From NCBI GenBank assembly GCA_910584095.1, contig CAJTYU010000016.1, positions 7,306 to 71,305 on the forward strand: a stretch of 64,000 nt of DNA. Reading direction: 5' to 3'. This document shows positions 1 through 8,525 of the stretch, one piece after another (position 1 is the stretch's first letter; every line of letters begins with the position of its first letter). This DNA is from an uncultured Dorea sp. (GTDB lineage Bacteria > Bacillota > Clostridia > Lachnospirales > Lachnospiraceae). The notes under the pieces are model-generated. The model was not told the DNA's origin. It saw only the letters and a program-made list of their open reading frames with translations, and did no database searches. The translations under genes were made by a program, and so were the position numbers.

Positions 1-2
1 AT

Positions 3-317
3 CTTATACGTTCTCTCGGTATAGGCGCTAATTATCAAGGTTATCGATACTTAACTTATGCGGTTTATCTTTGTCTTGAAAATGAAGACTATCTGTTAAG
101 TGTCAGTAAACTTCTCTATCCAGAAATTGCTGAGACATTTCAGACTACGGCTTACAGCGTTGAACGAAATCTTCGGACGGTAGTAAATGTATGCTGGGAA
201 CGCGGAAATCGTATGTTGTTGGAAGACATCTCTTTTTATCCTCTCTTGGATAAGCCTACGACGGGAGAATTTTTGGATATTGTGAGTGGATACTTACGAC
301 AAAATTCCGTTTATTAA
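3..317 (+). CDS. Spo0A C-terminal-domain protein, 5' end outside window
   Basis: The window opens inside an open frame of 104 residues ending in TAA. It matches the Spo0A effector (DNA-binding) domain: the LGIGANYQGYRYL opening, LLYPEIAETFQTT, then SVERNLRTVVNVCWERGN, which aligns with the recognition-helix block of Spo0A (VERAIRHAIEVAWSRG in the canonical protein), and KPTTGEFLDIVSGYL at the end. Many helix residues differ from canonical Spo0A, so I read this as a Spo0A-like paralogue, not the master regulator. Whether a receiver domain precedes it cannot be seen. Codon choice (many ctt, tct, cga) looks different from the next genes. A small-RNA candidate follows on the same strand. Confidence 0.8.
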   Translation, partial: LIRSLGIGANYQGYRYLTYAVYLCLENEDYLLSVSKLLYPEIAETFQTTAYSVERNLRTVVNVCWERGNRMLLEDISFYPLLDKPTTGEFLDIVSGYLRQNSVY

Positions 318-403
318 CGGACATTTCCGATTTTCTTAAGCTGTTTTTAAGAAATTTTCTATTTCTTTTAGAGAAACAACATACTTTTGTCATAATTTAC
401 TTA

Positions 404-409
404 TATAAT
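404..409 (+). promoter_or_regulatory. -10 element for small-RNA candidate
   Basis: TATAAT lies seven bases before the first paired base of the RNA candidate. No good -35 is present at 17 bases (ATACTT), so activation by a regulator would be needed. TTCTTAAG and TTTAAGAAA elements lie upstream at 333-354. Confidence 0.4.
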
Positions 410-415
410 GGCTTT

Positions 416-558
416 AGATAGTTGATAGTGCATCAGCTATCTCCCCCTCATAAAGTAAAACACCAAATAGACTTTGGTGCCGCACTTTACTCTCATTCCT
501 TTAGATAACTATAACAAAGAAAAATCCGTCGGCCATGATGGCTGGCGGATTTTCTTTG
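416..558 (+). ncRNA. Structured small-RNA candidate with C-rich single-stranded linker
   Basis: Three strong structures follow each other with no ORF. Hairpin 1 pairs 416-426 with 432-442 (11 bp including one G-U, 5-base loop). Hairpin 2 pairs 451-456 with 484-489 and 461-467 with 473-479 around a small internal loop. A rho-independent terminator pairs about 522-534 with 540-552 and ends in TTTTCTTT. Between hairpins 1 and 2 is the unpaired run CTCCCCCTC (441-449), complementary to Shine-Dalgarno sequences, as in RsaE/RoxS-type and csRNA-type small RNAs of Firmicutes. A -10 element sits just upstream. I do not recognise a named family. A long 5' leader of the next gene is less likely because the terminator closes the unit. 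Confidence 0.55.
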
Positions 559-644
559 TATTATAATCCTTTGGCAGAACAAGCGCCGGAAAAGCATGTA
601 AATACGCTTTTTAATCTTTAATGTTTCTTAAGAATTTTTACCAC

Positions 645-673
645 TTGGACTTAAAAATTGCCTGCTATTATAT
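645..673 (+). promoter_or_regulatory. Promoter of the response regulator/kinase operon
   Basis: TTGGAC (645-650), 17-base spacer, TTATAT (668-673; TATATA one base on). The direct repeats CTTAAGAATT (627-636) and CTTAAAAATT (650-659), 23 bp apart, overlap or flank the -35 and are candidate sites for the encoded OmpR-family regulator. Confidence 0.5.
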
Positions 674-775
674 ATCCCATAAGAAGCCATGAGCATAAGG
701 GCATGGCGGAGAATAGACTTGCAGGGGATTGCGCACAGCGGCGGAATACTTTATAGTAGAAGGGAGGTGATGGAG

Positions 776-1474
776 ATGTCAAGGATATTAGTATGTGATG
801 ATGACAAAGAAATTGTTGAGGCAATTGAGATATATTTAACTCAGGAGGGTTATGAGATCAGTAAGGCCTATGACGGCGAGGAAGCGCTTAAGAAGCTGAA
901 GGAAGAAAAAATTGACCTTCTTGTGATTGACGTTATGATGCCGAAGTTGGACGGTATTCGTGCAACTCTGAAAATTCGGGAAAAGAATAATATGCCGATT
1001 ATTATTTTATCGGCTAAATCTGAGGATGCGGATAAGATACTAGGGCTTAATATCGGCGCGGATGATTATATTACAAAGCCTTTTAATCCCTTAGAGCTGG
1101 TAGCAAGAGTAAAATCTCAGATACGCAGGTATACTCAGCTTGGAAGCGTGTCCGGCGCGATGACAGGAGAAGAGGTATATAGTACCGGGGGTCTGTCCAT
1201 CAACGATGACTTGAAGGAAGTGACGGTGGACGGCGAGCCGGTGAAGCTGACGCCGATCGAATATAATATATTATTGCTGTTGGTGAAAAATCAGGGGCGT
1301 GTATTTTCCATTGAGCAGATTTATGAAAGTATCTGGAATGAGGAGGCGCTTGGCGCAGATAATACTGTAGCAGTGCATATCCGGCACATTCGGGAAAAGA
1401 TAGAGATTAACCCAAAGGAGCCAAGATACCTGAAGGTGGTCTGGGGAGTAGGATATAAGGTGGAAAAGCTCTGA
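776..1474 (+). CDS. OmpR/VanR-type response regulator
   Basis: A 232-residue two-component regulator. The receiver domain (1-115) shows the acidic pocket D8-D9, phospho-acceptor D52 in VIDVMMP and K101 in TKPFNPLELVARV. The C-terminal winged helix (about 130-230) carries LTPIEYNILLLLVKNQGRVFS and ends VWGVGYKVEKL, typical of the OmpR class and closest in wording to VanR-like proteins. Start chosen at 776 because AGGGAGG (761-767) is 8 bases upstream; ATG at 770 is too close to it. It is followed after 44 bases by its likely kinase. The regulated genes are unknown; autoregulation through the CTTAAGAATT repeats is inference. Confidence 0.9.
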   Translation: MSRILVCDDDKEIVEAIEIYLTQEGYEISKAYDGEEALKKLKEEKIDLLVIDVMMPKLDGIRATLKIREKNNMPIIILSAKSEDADKILGLNIGADDYITKPFNPLELVARVKSQIRRYTQLGSVSGAMTGEEVYSTGGLSINDDLKEVTVDGEPVKLTPIEYNILLLLVKNQGRVFSIEQIYESIWNEEALGADNTVAVHIRHIREKIEINPKEPRYLKVVWGVGYKVEKL

Positions 1475-1518
1475 TTTTAAGGAGGCGCCGTTATTTTAAA
1501 CGGCAGAATGGAGTAAAA

Positions 1519-4104
1519 ATGAGTAGAAAATGGTATAGAGGGAAGCTGGTGAAAGGGATTCTGGCGGCATTTGCACATGTACTCGCGGTTCTTCTTGTCA
1601 TCAGTATGTTATGGATATGGGCCTGTCCCAGTGCGGCGGAGGATGCGCTGGAGGGGAAGCGTGTAGAATATGAGGACTCAGAAGTTCTGAGTTCTCTTAT
1701 GTTTTCAGACTCCTTGAGGATTCTGCATGCGATTCGGATTAAGGAAAATTTAGAAAAAGACGGTGTTTATGACGAAGACAAGATCGTGGATATCACGCAG
1801 TATTTAGAAAATGGAGTTATAGACGGCAGCAAAGAATCCGGCCTTGCTTATACGCTGGGGGATTTAAAGGATTGGGCGGAAGCATATTGCGAGTATGACA
1901 TGGTAGACAGCGGAGATTATGGCACATCGACAGAGGATCCGGTTATTGTTGGGCAGAAGCCGGACAAAACCTATGAATATTTTCATTACAGCGAACTGAG
2001 AAAGAAAATTGACGCGGGAGAATTCCGTTTTGTGATGGAAACGGAGGATATGACAGCATATGATATCCTTCAGGAATTAAAGGATGGAAATTGGTATGAG
2101 GGGAATGCGGTATCCAACTCATATGCACTGCTGGATTCTGACAATAATGTACGTTTGATCGACTGCTGGAATTATGACGGGTTTTGGATTGAAGAACAGT
2201 TTGCGCCGGCAGAGGCTGAAAGCGTCCTTGAGATTGCAAATAAGAATCCGGAATGGAACGGGAAGCTGGAAAAGGCATATCAGGAGATATCAGCTGCACT
2301 GGAGGTGATAAATGAAGATTTTGAGATTTACAATGGTACTCTGGAAGAATATGAAGAAGGAAATACGAATCTGATATACTTGCTTGTGGATAAAACAGCG
2401 AAGAAGGTGTATACCAATCGTGAAGAATATGAAGATTATTCATCCATGGAGAAGAGCATTGAGGCGGTAAAAAATATAGGAAGATATGCGGTAGTTATGC
2501 CAAAGCTGTCCGATTTTGACAGTAATCAGGATAAGATTTATTCGGATGAATGGAATCACATGATAAATGCAGGAATAACTACGGATGATTACGTGTTTGC
2601 AGCCGCGCTGGATACCGGTTATCCGATTCGGGATCAATATTTTTATGAAAAAGATATTTACGAGAGATTTTCAGAAAAAGCTGGTTTTATGTTGAAATTA
2701 GGTATTGGAGCATCCGTTTTTCTTTTAGGAACGATTATCTGGCTTACGGCAGTAGCGGGAAGAAGGCCGGAGGATGAAGAAATGCATTGTAACGTATTTG
2801 ACGGGTGGAAGACGGAATTGGCGGCGGCGCTTGTGATTGGCATCTGGACCATTTGCATGATAGTCCTTGGGGGCGCGGCTAATGGACTGGGAAATACGCA
2901 GCATATGTATTATACAACATCCGGCGCGGTCTATTACTCCTTAGAAAGGCTTGATGAAAATGTTTTGATCATCTGCGGAATCATGGGATTTGTGACCTGT
3001 TCAATGTTTTTGATAGGGTATCTGAGCCTTGTTCGCAGGTTAAAAGCAGGAGTAGTGTGGAAAAACAGCCTGCTTAGGATGGTGATGATTTATGGGTGGA
3101 AGTTTATACGCCATATACCAATTGTGTGGAAATATATTTTATTCTTCGCTTTGTTTGTAGCGAGCCAGATGCTTTTGTTTACAACGAGGATTCTTATATT
3201 TGATATGATCGGTCTTGCAGCGGACGTAGCGGCGCTCATCTATATTGTGCAGCAGGCGGTTGGGAGGAAACGGCTTAGCGAAGGCGTTATGCGTATTTCC
3301 AGCGGCGAGCTGGACTACAAGATTCCGTTAGGAGGTCTGACAGGAGAGCAATTAGATCTGGCGGAGCGGGTGAATAATATTGGAGCTGGACTGGACGCGG
3401 CTGTGGAAGCCAGCATTAAGAACGAGAGGCTGAAGACGGATTTGATCACCAATGTGTCTCATGACATTAAGACGCCGCTGACTTCTATAATTAATTATAT
3501 TGATCTGCTGAAACGGGAAAATATTGAGGATGAGAAAATTCAGGGTTATCTGGAAGTGCTGGAATCCAAGGCTCAGAGGCTGAAGATTTTAACTGAGGAC
3601 GTGGTAGAGGCCTCGAAGGTAAGTTCCGGTAATGTGATGCTGGAGTGTATGAATCTGAATTTGGTTGAAATGGTTCAGCAGACCAGCGGAGAGTTTTCTG
3701 AAAAATTTGAAAACAAAGGACTTACGGAGGTTATGAATCTGCCGGAAGAGCCTGCCGTTATATGGGCGGATGGCAGAAGAATGTGGCGGATCTTGGAAAA
3801 TGTTTATAACAATGTGGCAAAATATGCTATGGAAGGAACCCGCGTTTATTCAGATTTGAGACAGACAGAGGAAAGTGTAATATTTTCTTTGAAAAATATT
3901 TCAGAGCAGCCGCTGAATATCAGCGCCGATGAACTTACGGAGAGATTTATCCGGGGAGATGTGTCCCGCAGCACGGAGGGAAGCGGTTTGGGGCTTTCCA
4001 TCGCCAAGAATCTGGCATCCCTTATGGGTGGGAAATTTGAACTGTATCTGGATGGAGATTTGTTCAGGGTAACGATAACATTTCCGAGAGTGAAAAAGAT
4101 ATAA
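1519..4104 (+). CDS. Large membrane sensor histidine kinase
   Basis: At 861 residues this is about twice the usual VanS length. One membrane segment (about 13-36) is followed by a roughly 350-residue acidic, Tyr-rich extracellular region. Further hydrophobic segments fall near 388-412, 434-455, 483-508 and 537-581. A linker (RISSGELDYKIPLGG) resembles a HAMP-type signal helix. HisKA has the phospho-acceptor H648 in NVSHDIKTPLTS. The HATPase has its N box in ILENVYNNVAKYA and G boxes in STEGSGLGLSIAKNL. Together with the upstream regulator it forms a two-component system. The extracellular part matches no sensor domain I know, so the signal is unknown; cell-envelope stress is a guess from the VanRS-like relatives. 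Confidence 0.88.
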   Translation: MSRKWYRGKLVKGILAAFAHVLAVLLVISMLWIWACPSAAEDALEGKRVEYEDSEVLSSLMFSDSLRILHAIRIKENLEKDGVYDEDKIVDITQYLENGVIDGSKESGLAYTLGDLKDWAEAYCEYDMVDSGDYGTSTEDPVIVGQKPDKTYEYFHYSELRKKIDAGEFRFVMETEDMTAYDILQELKDGNWYEGNAVSNSYALLDSDNNVRLIDCWNYDGFWIEEQFAPAEAESVLEIANKNPEWNGKLEKAYQEISAALEVINEDFEIYNGTLEEYEEGNTNLIYLLVDKTAKKVYTNREEYEDYSSMEKSIEAVKNIGRYAVVMPKLSDFDSNQDKIYSDEWNHMINAGITTDDYVFAAALDTGYPIRDQYFYEKDIYERFSEKAGFMLKLGIGASVFLLGTIIWLTAVAGRRPEDEEMHCNVFDGWKTELAAALVIGIWTICMIVLGGAANGLGNTQHMYYTTSGAVYYSLERLDENVLIICGIMGFVTCSMFLIGYLSLVRRLKAGVVWKNSLLRMVMIYGWKFIRHIPIVWKYILFFALFVASQMLLFTTRILIFDMIGLAADVAALIYIVQQAVGRKRLSEGVMRISSGELDYKIPLGGLTGEQLDLAERVNNIGAGLDAAVEASIKNERLKTDLITNVSHDIKTPLTSIINYIDLLKRENIEDEKIQGYLEVLESKAQRLKILTEDVVEASKVSSGNVMLECMNLNLVEMVQQTSGEFSEKFENKGLTEVMNLPEEPAVIWADGRRMWRILENVYNNVAKYAMEGTRVYSDLRQTEESVIFSLKNISEQPLNISADELTERFIRGDVSRSTEGSGLGLSIAKNLASLMGGKFELYLDGDLFRVTITFPRVKKI

Positions 4105-4151
4105 CAGATTCTTCTATTTACTATGGAGATAAAATCATATATAATATCTGC

Positions 4152-5324
4152 ATGGAGAATTTAAGAATAGTATTACAGGAGAATTTGAATATAAATTTTA
4201 TATCGGCTGTTTTAAGCGGACCGAGAGAAAAAGATGGGATTATGAAGGTAAAAGTGCGTCCTTTGCTAAAGAAGGACACACTTTTCTTTCAGTTAGAGAT
4301 TTTCCGTGGAAATCAGGCATTTCACAAGAATCTGGAGGCGGACGCTGCGGCGGAAGAGCTTCTAAAGCTTATGGGCGGGATGAAGCAGCTTCAGATGGAG
4401 ACGAAGCAGTATACGTATACTGCTTTGGCCAGCAGAAAAGGAAAGATTACTATTAAAAAGAAGCAGAGGAAAACGCCGGTAAAGATGGTGAATCTTCAGC
4501 ATAATCGAAAGAAGAAATATATTTTGGAGGAGGGCCGGCCGGCGCCTTTTCTGGTTGATCTGGGAGTTATGACCGAGAACGGAAAGGTAGTGAGCCAGAG
4601 ATTTGATAAGTTCCGGCAGATTAACCGTTTTCTGGAGTTTGTAGAGGATGTTCTTCCGGAGCTTCCAAGGGACAGGGAGCTTACTATTATTGATTTTGGG
4701 TGCGGAAAATCCTATCTGACATTTGCTATGTATTATTATCTGCATGAATTGAAGCGGTATGATATCCGTATGATCGGGCTGGATCTTAAGACAGAGGTTA
4801 TTCGGAACTGCAATAAACTTTGTGAGCGTTATGGGTATGAGAAGCTTAAGTTCATGGAAGGAAATATTGCGGAATATACGGGCGTAGACGCCGTGGATAT
4901 GGTAGTGACGCTTCATGCCTGCGATACGGCTACGGATTATGCCCTTGCGAAAGCAGCGGGCTGGAATGCGAAGGTTATTTTGTCGGTCCCCTGCTGTCAG
5001 CATGAGGTAAATGGGCAGATTACAAGCGATGTATTAGCGCCCGTATTAGAATACGGGCTGATCAAAGAACGGATGGCGGCGCTGATAACGGACGCTATGC
5101 GCGCGCAGTATCTGGAGGGCGCAGGATACCGTACCCAGATTCTGGAGTTTATTGATATGGAGCATACGCCGAAAAATATATTAATCCGGGCGGTAAAAAC
5201 CGGGAAACGAAAGAAAAACAAAAAAGCAGTTTGTGAGTGCGAGGAGGCGCTGCATATTTCACCGCTGCTTGGACGCCTTTTGAACGGCGGGAACGGACAG
5301 GATTACGCAGAAGATGAGGGATAA
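4152..5324 (+). CDS. SAM-dependent methyltransferase, Methyltransf_32-like
   Basis: A 390-residue protein. The C-terminal half is a Rossmann-fold methyltransferase: motif I is IIDFGCGKSYLTF (glycines 183 and 185), the acidic motif II is GLDLK, and VVTLHACDTATDYAL is followed by SVPCCQHE (279-285). This CCQHE signature marks the Methyltransf_32 family (PF13679), related to eukaryotic METTL25/GSTCD-type proteins. The first 130 residues are a separate basic domain (KKKQRKTPVKMVNLQHNRKK) that may bind RNA. The substrate is unknown. No clear ribosome site precedes ATG 4152, so the start is uncertain; the frame is open from shortly after the kinase stop. Confidence 0.8.
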   Translation: MENLRIVLQENLNINFISAVLSGPREKDGIMKVKVRPLLKKDTLFFQLEIFRGNQAFHKNLEADAAAEELLKLMGGMKQLQMETKQYTYTALASRKGKITIKKKQRKTPVKMVNLQHNRKKKYILEEGRPAPFLVDLGVMTENGKVVSQRFDKFRQINRFLEFVEDVLPELPRDRELTIIDFGCGKSYLTFAMYYYLHELKRYDIRMIGLDLKTEVIRNCNKLCERYGYEKLKFMEGNIAEYTGVDAVDMVVTLHACDTATDYALAKAAGWNAKVILSVPCCQHEVNGQITSDVLAPVLEYGLIKERMAALITDAMRAQYLEGAGYRTQILEFIDMEHTPKNILIRAVKTGKRKKNKKAVCECEEALHISPLLGRLLNGGNGQDYAEDEG

Positions 5325-5371
5325 CAGCAGACCGGGAAGGAACGGTTGTAGGACAGGAGCTGATTAGATAG

Positions 5372-7801
5372 ATGAAGAAAAAGTTGACGCATGTAGGGAC
5401 GCTGGCGGTAATATTTATACTGGCTGTCTTTTACTTTGAATATATGACCAGCAAAGGCAATGATAATATGATGGCGGATCTTGGGAATGCAACGCTTCCC
5501 ATGGTTTATTTTTCAGTGGAAGGGTACAGGCTGAATCCAATGAACGGGTATACCCGTGAGATGGACATTCCCAGTATGCGCGATAGTATTACGCCGGTAA
5601 CAAACAATCAGCTTTCCATGAACATGGAAGCAGAAGACAGAAAGGTTTCTTCGGTTGATTATACAGTATATTCACTTGACGGTGAGACAGTGCTTTATGA
5701 GAATAAGCTTTCGTCTGCATCGGAGCAGATGACATTGACGTTTAAAGAAGGAATTTTGACTCAGGAGCGGGTTTTGGCGGTGACGCTGCATTCAGATATG
5801 GGGGATATTTATTATTATACGAGGGTGGTAACGCCTACAGATTTTAATTTGATGTCCTGTCTGGATTATGTGTATAATTTTCACGAAAATGCATTAGGAA
5901 AGAAGGAAAATACAGGAGTGGGGGCGGCTTTGGAACCTAATGAGGAGGGGGACAACAGCACGTTTTCCCATGCGACGATCCACTCTAGCTATAATCATGT
6001 GACGTGGGGGGATTTAGAGCCTCAGGTAACAGGGGAGGAGCGGTGGAAAATCTTAGAGGCAAACGCCGCCTATACGTCGGTGCTATTGGAGTATGATGTG
6101 AACTGTAAGGGAGAGGAAAATGAGACGGATCTTTATACTGTGAAGGAATTTTTCCGGGTCCGTATGGCGGAGGGGGTTATGTATCTCCTGAATTATGACC
6201 GCAGGGCGGAGCAGGTTTTTGATGGGAGCCGGCGGGTGCTTAATGAAAAAGGGCTGCTGCTTGGGGTTACATCTGCAGATGTTCCATATATGGTAAATTC
6301 AGAAGGAAATGTAGCGGCATTTGTTCAGGCAAATGAGTTATGGAGTTATAACCGTGATGAAGATGAGATTTCCCTGGTATTTAGTTTCCGCGATGTGGAA
6401 AATACAGATGCCAGGAGTAAAGTATCCGATCATAATATTCAGATTCTAAGTATGGACGATAAGGGCAGTACTACATTCGCAGTGTCCGGCTATATGAACC
6501 GGGGAGCGCACGAAGGAGAGGTTGGAATAGATATATACTATTATAATATAGAAACAAATAGTATTGAAGAAAAGGCATTTATACCCAGCAATCAGTCTGC
6601 GGCAATTGCGGAAGAGGAATTTGGAAAATTTACATATTACAGTGAGAAACGAGATTATCTTTACATGCTGGTAGGAGGAACGCTTTACGAGGTTGACGTG
6701 GATAAGAACTGGGACGAACCGATAGTCTCCGGATTGCGTGAAGGGCAGTATGCCATATCTGAAAGCGGCCGCTGGGTGGCCTATCAGACTGGCGACAGTC
6801 TGGAGACGTCGACACAGGTGATCGTGAAGGATTTGGATACGGATGAGGAATACAAGGTAGAAGCGGTAGAGGGTGAAAGCGTTATACCGCTTGGATTTGT
6901 TGGCGATGATTTTGTGTCGGGACGGGCAAAACAATCAGAAGCTGGGAAAACGCTCAGCGGAGAAAAGGTAACGCCCATGTATATAATTGAAATCCGGGAT
7001 TCAGAAAATAAGCTGGTAAAAAGTTATGATCCGGGAGGATGCCGTGCGACAGGAGCGGAGATTGATAATGGGATGATAACGATTAACATAGCCGTGAATC
7101 AAAATGGCATATATTCAGGGATAAGTGCGGATTATATTACAAGCAGCGTGGAAAGGGAGGAAAGCAATATCACGCTGGAATCTTATGTCACGGATTTGAA
7201 AAAAACGCAGATGCGTCTCACATTTATTGACGGCATAAAAGATAAAAGTGCAAAGTTATTAAAACCTAAGCAGGTTCTCCACGATAATCCGGCTCTGCCG
7301 GAATTTAAGGAAGAGGCAGAACGGGGTTACTGCGTATATGGACTTGGAGAGATGATGGGGAGCTATAAGGAAGCGGGGAGTGCAATTCAGGAGGCGGATC
7401 GCGCAAGCGGCGTGGTGATTGCGCCAAACGGACAATATGTCTGGGAGAGAGGCAACCGTTATCTGACTTATCAGATTACAGGACAGGAAGAGTTATTTGC
7501 ATACATACAGGGCCAGCTGCAGGCGGGAACGGCGCCGTTAGATATTGTTAATCAGTTGTCGGGTGATAAGGGAATGGAACTGACCGGCTGCAGTGCGGAC
7601 CAGATTGCTTATTTAATCAACAAGGGGACTCCGGTAATCAGCGTGAGAAGAGGAGAACCGCCGCTTATTTTAACGGGATTTGATGAACATTCGGTGATTT
7701 ATATTAATGTGGCGGACGGACAGATATTGTCGATGCCGAAAGTTCAGATGGATCAGATTATGCTTCAGGAAGGAAATGAATATATAGGATATCTGCTGTA
7801 G
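5372..7801 (+). CDS. Membrane-anchored protein of unknown function, 809 aa
   Basis: The N-terminus is a short basic stretch, one hydrophobic segment (about 7-26) and then a long extracellular part, so it is probably tethered outside the membrane. Beta-rich repeats with many Tyr, Asp and Gly (for example SGRWVAYQTGD and DYLYMLVGGTLYEVD) suggest a propeller-like middle region. The C-terminal 150 residues (GYCVYGLGEMMGSYKEA and QEELFAYIQGQLQAG, ending in MPKVQMDQIMLQEGNEYIGYLL) have a papain/C39-like flavour, but no catalytic dyad can be assigned with certainty. I do not recognise a named family. AGGAGC precedes the start, 47 bases after the methyltransferase stop, so the two are probably co-transcribed. 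Confidence 0.7.
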   Translation: MKKKLTHVGTLAVIFILAVFYFEYMTSKGNDNMMADLGNATLPMVYFSVEGYRLNPMNGYTREMDIPSMRDSITPVTNNQLSMNMEAEDRKVSSVDYTVYSLDGETVLYENKLSSASEQMTLTFKEGILTQERVLAVTLHSDMGDIYYYTRVVTPTDFNLMSCLDYVYNFHENALGKKENTGVGAALEPNEEGDNSTFSHATIHSSYNHVTWGDLEPQVTGEERWKILEANAAYTSVLLEYDVNCKGEENETDLYTVKEFFRVRMAEGVMYLLNYDRRAEQVFDGSRRVLNEKGLLLGVTSADVPYMVNSEGNVAAFVQANELWSYNRDEDEISLVFSFRDVENTDARSKVSDHNIQILSMDDKGSTTFAVSGYMNRGAHEGEVGIDIYYYNIETNSIEEKAFIPSNQSAAIAEEEFGKFTYYSEKRDYLYMLVGGTLYEVDVDKNWDEPIVSGLREGQYAISESGRWVAYQTGDSLETSTQVIVKDLDTDEEYKVEAVEGESVIPLGFVGDDFVSGRAKQSEAGKTLSGEKVTPMYIIEIRDSENKLVKSYDPGGCRATGAEIDNGMITINIAVNQNGIYSGISADYITSSVEREESNITLESYVTDLKKTQMRLTFIDGIKDKSAKLLKPKQVLHDNPALPEFKEEAERGYCVYGLGEMMGSYKEAGSAIQEADRASGVVIAPNGQYVWERGNRYLTYQITGQEELFAYIQGQLQAGTAPLDIVNQLSGDKGMELTGCSADQIAYLINKGTPVISVRRGEPPLILTGFDEHSVIYINVADGQILSMPKVQMDQIMLQEGNEYIGYLL

Positions 7802-7820
7802 GGTTTTTAGGCAGAAAGAT

Positions 7821-7859
7821 AACGCCCTTTTTCTGTACTTTGTACGGGAAAAGGGCGTT
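7821..7859. terminator. Inverted repeat between convergent genes
   Basis: AACGCCCTTTT (7821-7831) pairs with AAAAGGGCGTT (7849-7859) around an inner TGTAC/GTACG stem. It lies between the convergent 809-aa gene and queT, so a bidirectional terminator is likely, although no long U run follows the stem on either strand. Confidence 0.55.
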
Positions 7860-7875
7860 GCTCTGTATGTAAAGC

Positions 7876-8367
7876 TTATGCTTGATATTTAAACAACATC
7901 CGGTGATAGCGGCTCAGAGCGGTATATAGGATCATTCCTAGGATACCGCAGGAGATTACCTCTCCGATACCGACAGTAAGCATCATAAAGGGAATTGGAA
8001 GATTGATCCCATAGCCGAAACGCAGCACGAACGGTACGATAATCGTGTTGGCGGCGATAGGTGGGAGCGGTCCCCAAATAGGCTTCTGTTCTCTAAGGCA
8101 ATAAGTAAGGGCCGCGCCGATTAAGGTTGCGGTACTGCCGAAGACAATGTCGGGAAGGATGGCCCCGCCTAGGATATTGCCAATCAGGCATCCGATAAAC
8201 AGTCCCGGTACTGCGGCTGGCGTAAACAGCGGCAGAATCGTGAGCGCTTCGGAAATACGTACCTGAATTTCACCAAATGAGAATGGCGCAAACAGGTAGG
8301 TCAGTACAACATAGATGGCAGCAATCATGGCTGCCTGAGTTAGAAAGTTTACATTCTTGTTTTTCAT
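7876..8367 (-). CDS. queT: QueT-family queuosine-precursor (preQ1) transporter
   Basis: A 163-residue integral membrane protein with five or six hydrophobic segments. The sequence around FAPFSFGEIQVRISEALTIL, LFIGCLIGNILGGAILPDIVFGS and the WGPLPPI-type turn are hallmarks of QueT (COG4708), taken to be an S component of an energy-coupling-factor transporter importing preQ1 for tRNA queuosine. No ECF A or T genes are nearby, so it would share the general ECF module. The start codon sits just after an AAAGGAG that belongs to the preQ1 riboswitch, which supports both the substrate and translational regulation. Confidence 0.92.
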   Translation of the reverse strand: MKNKNVNFLTQAAMIAAIYVVLTYLFAPFSFGEIQVRISEALTILPLFTPAAVPGLFIGCLIGNILGGAILPDIVFGSTATLIGAALTYCLREQKPIWGPLPPIAANTIIVPFVLRFGYGINLPIPFMMLTVGIGEVISCGILGMILYTALSRYHRMLFKYQA

Positions 8368-8375
8368 ATTTAGTT

Positions 8376-8418
8376 CTCCTTTAGTTTTTATTTACGTGTG
8401 GAAGGTCTCGAACACACG
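8376..8418 (-). promoter_or_regulatory. preQ1-I riboswitch controlling queT
   Basis: Read on the minus strand: stem CGTGTG/CACACG (8418-8413 with 8400-8395) encloses loop TTCGAGACCTTC, followed by the A-rich tail TAAATAAAAACTAAAGGAG. The tail resembles the ATAAAAAACTAA tail of the Bacillus preQ1-I aptamer. Loop bases CCTT can pair with AAGG of the ribosome-binding site, giving the H-type pseudoknot that would hide the start site when preQ1 is bound. There is no terminator between aptamer and gene, so control is translational. Confidence 0.85.
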
Positions 8419-8489
8419 ATTCATTTAACGCCGGGAATCGGCGGCAAGCCCTATAGACCTTGGTTTTAATGGGCCTTGCAATGAATATG

Positions 8490-8519
8490 AGTATAGCACA
8501 ATATGATTGCGGAATGCAA
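8490..8519 (-). promoter_or_regulatory. Promoter of queT
   Basis: On the minus strand: TTGCAT (8519-8514), 18-base spacer, TATACT (8495-8490). The leader of about 115 bases contains a GGCC-type hairpin and then the riboswitch. Confidence 0.65.
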
Positions 8520-8525
8520 GCTTGT

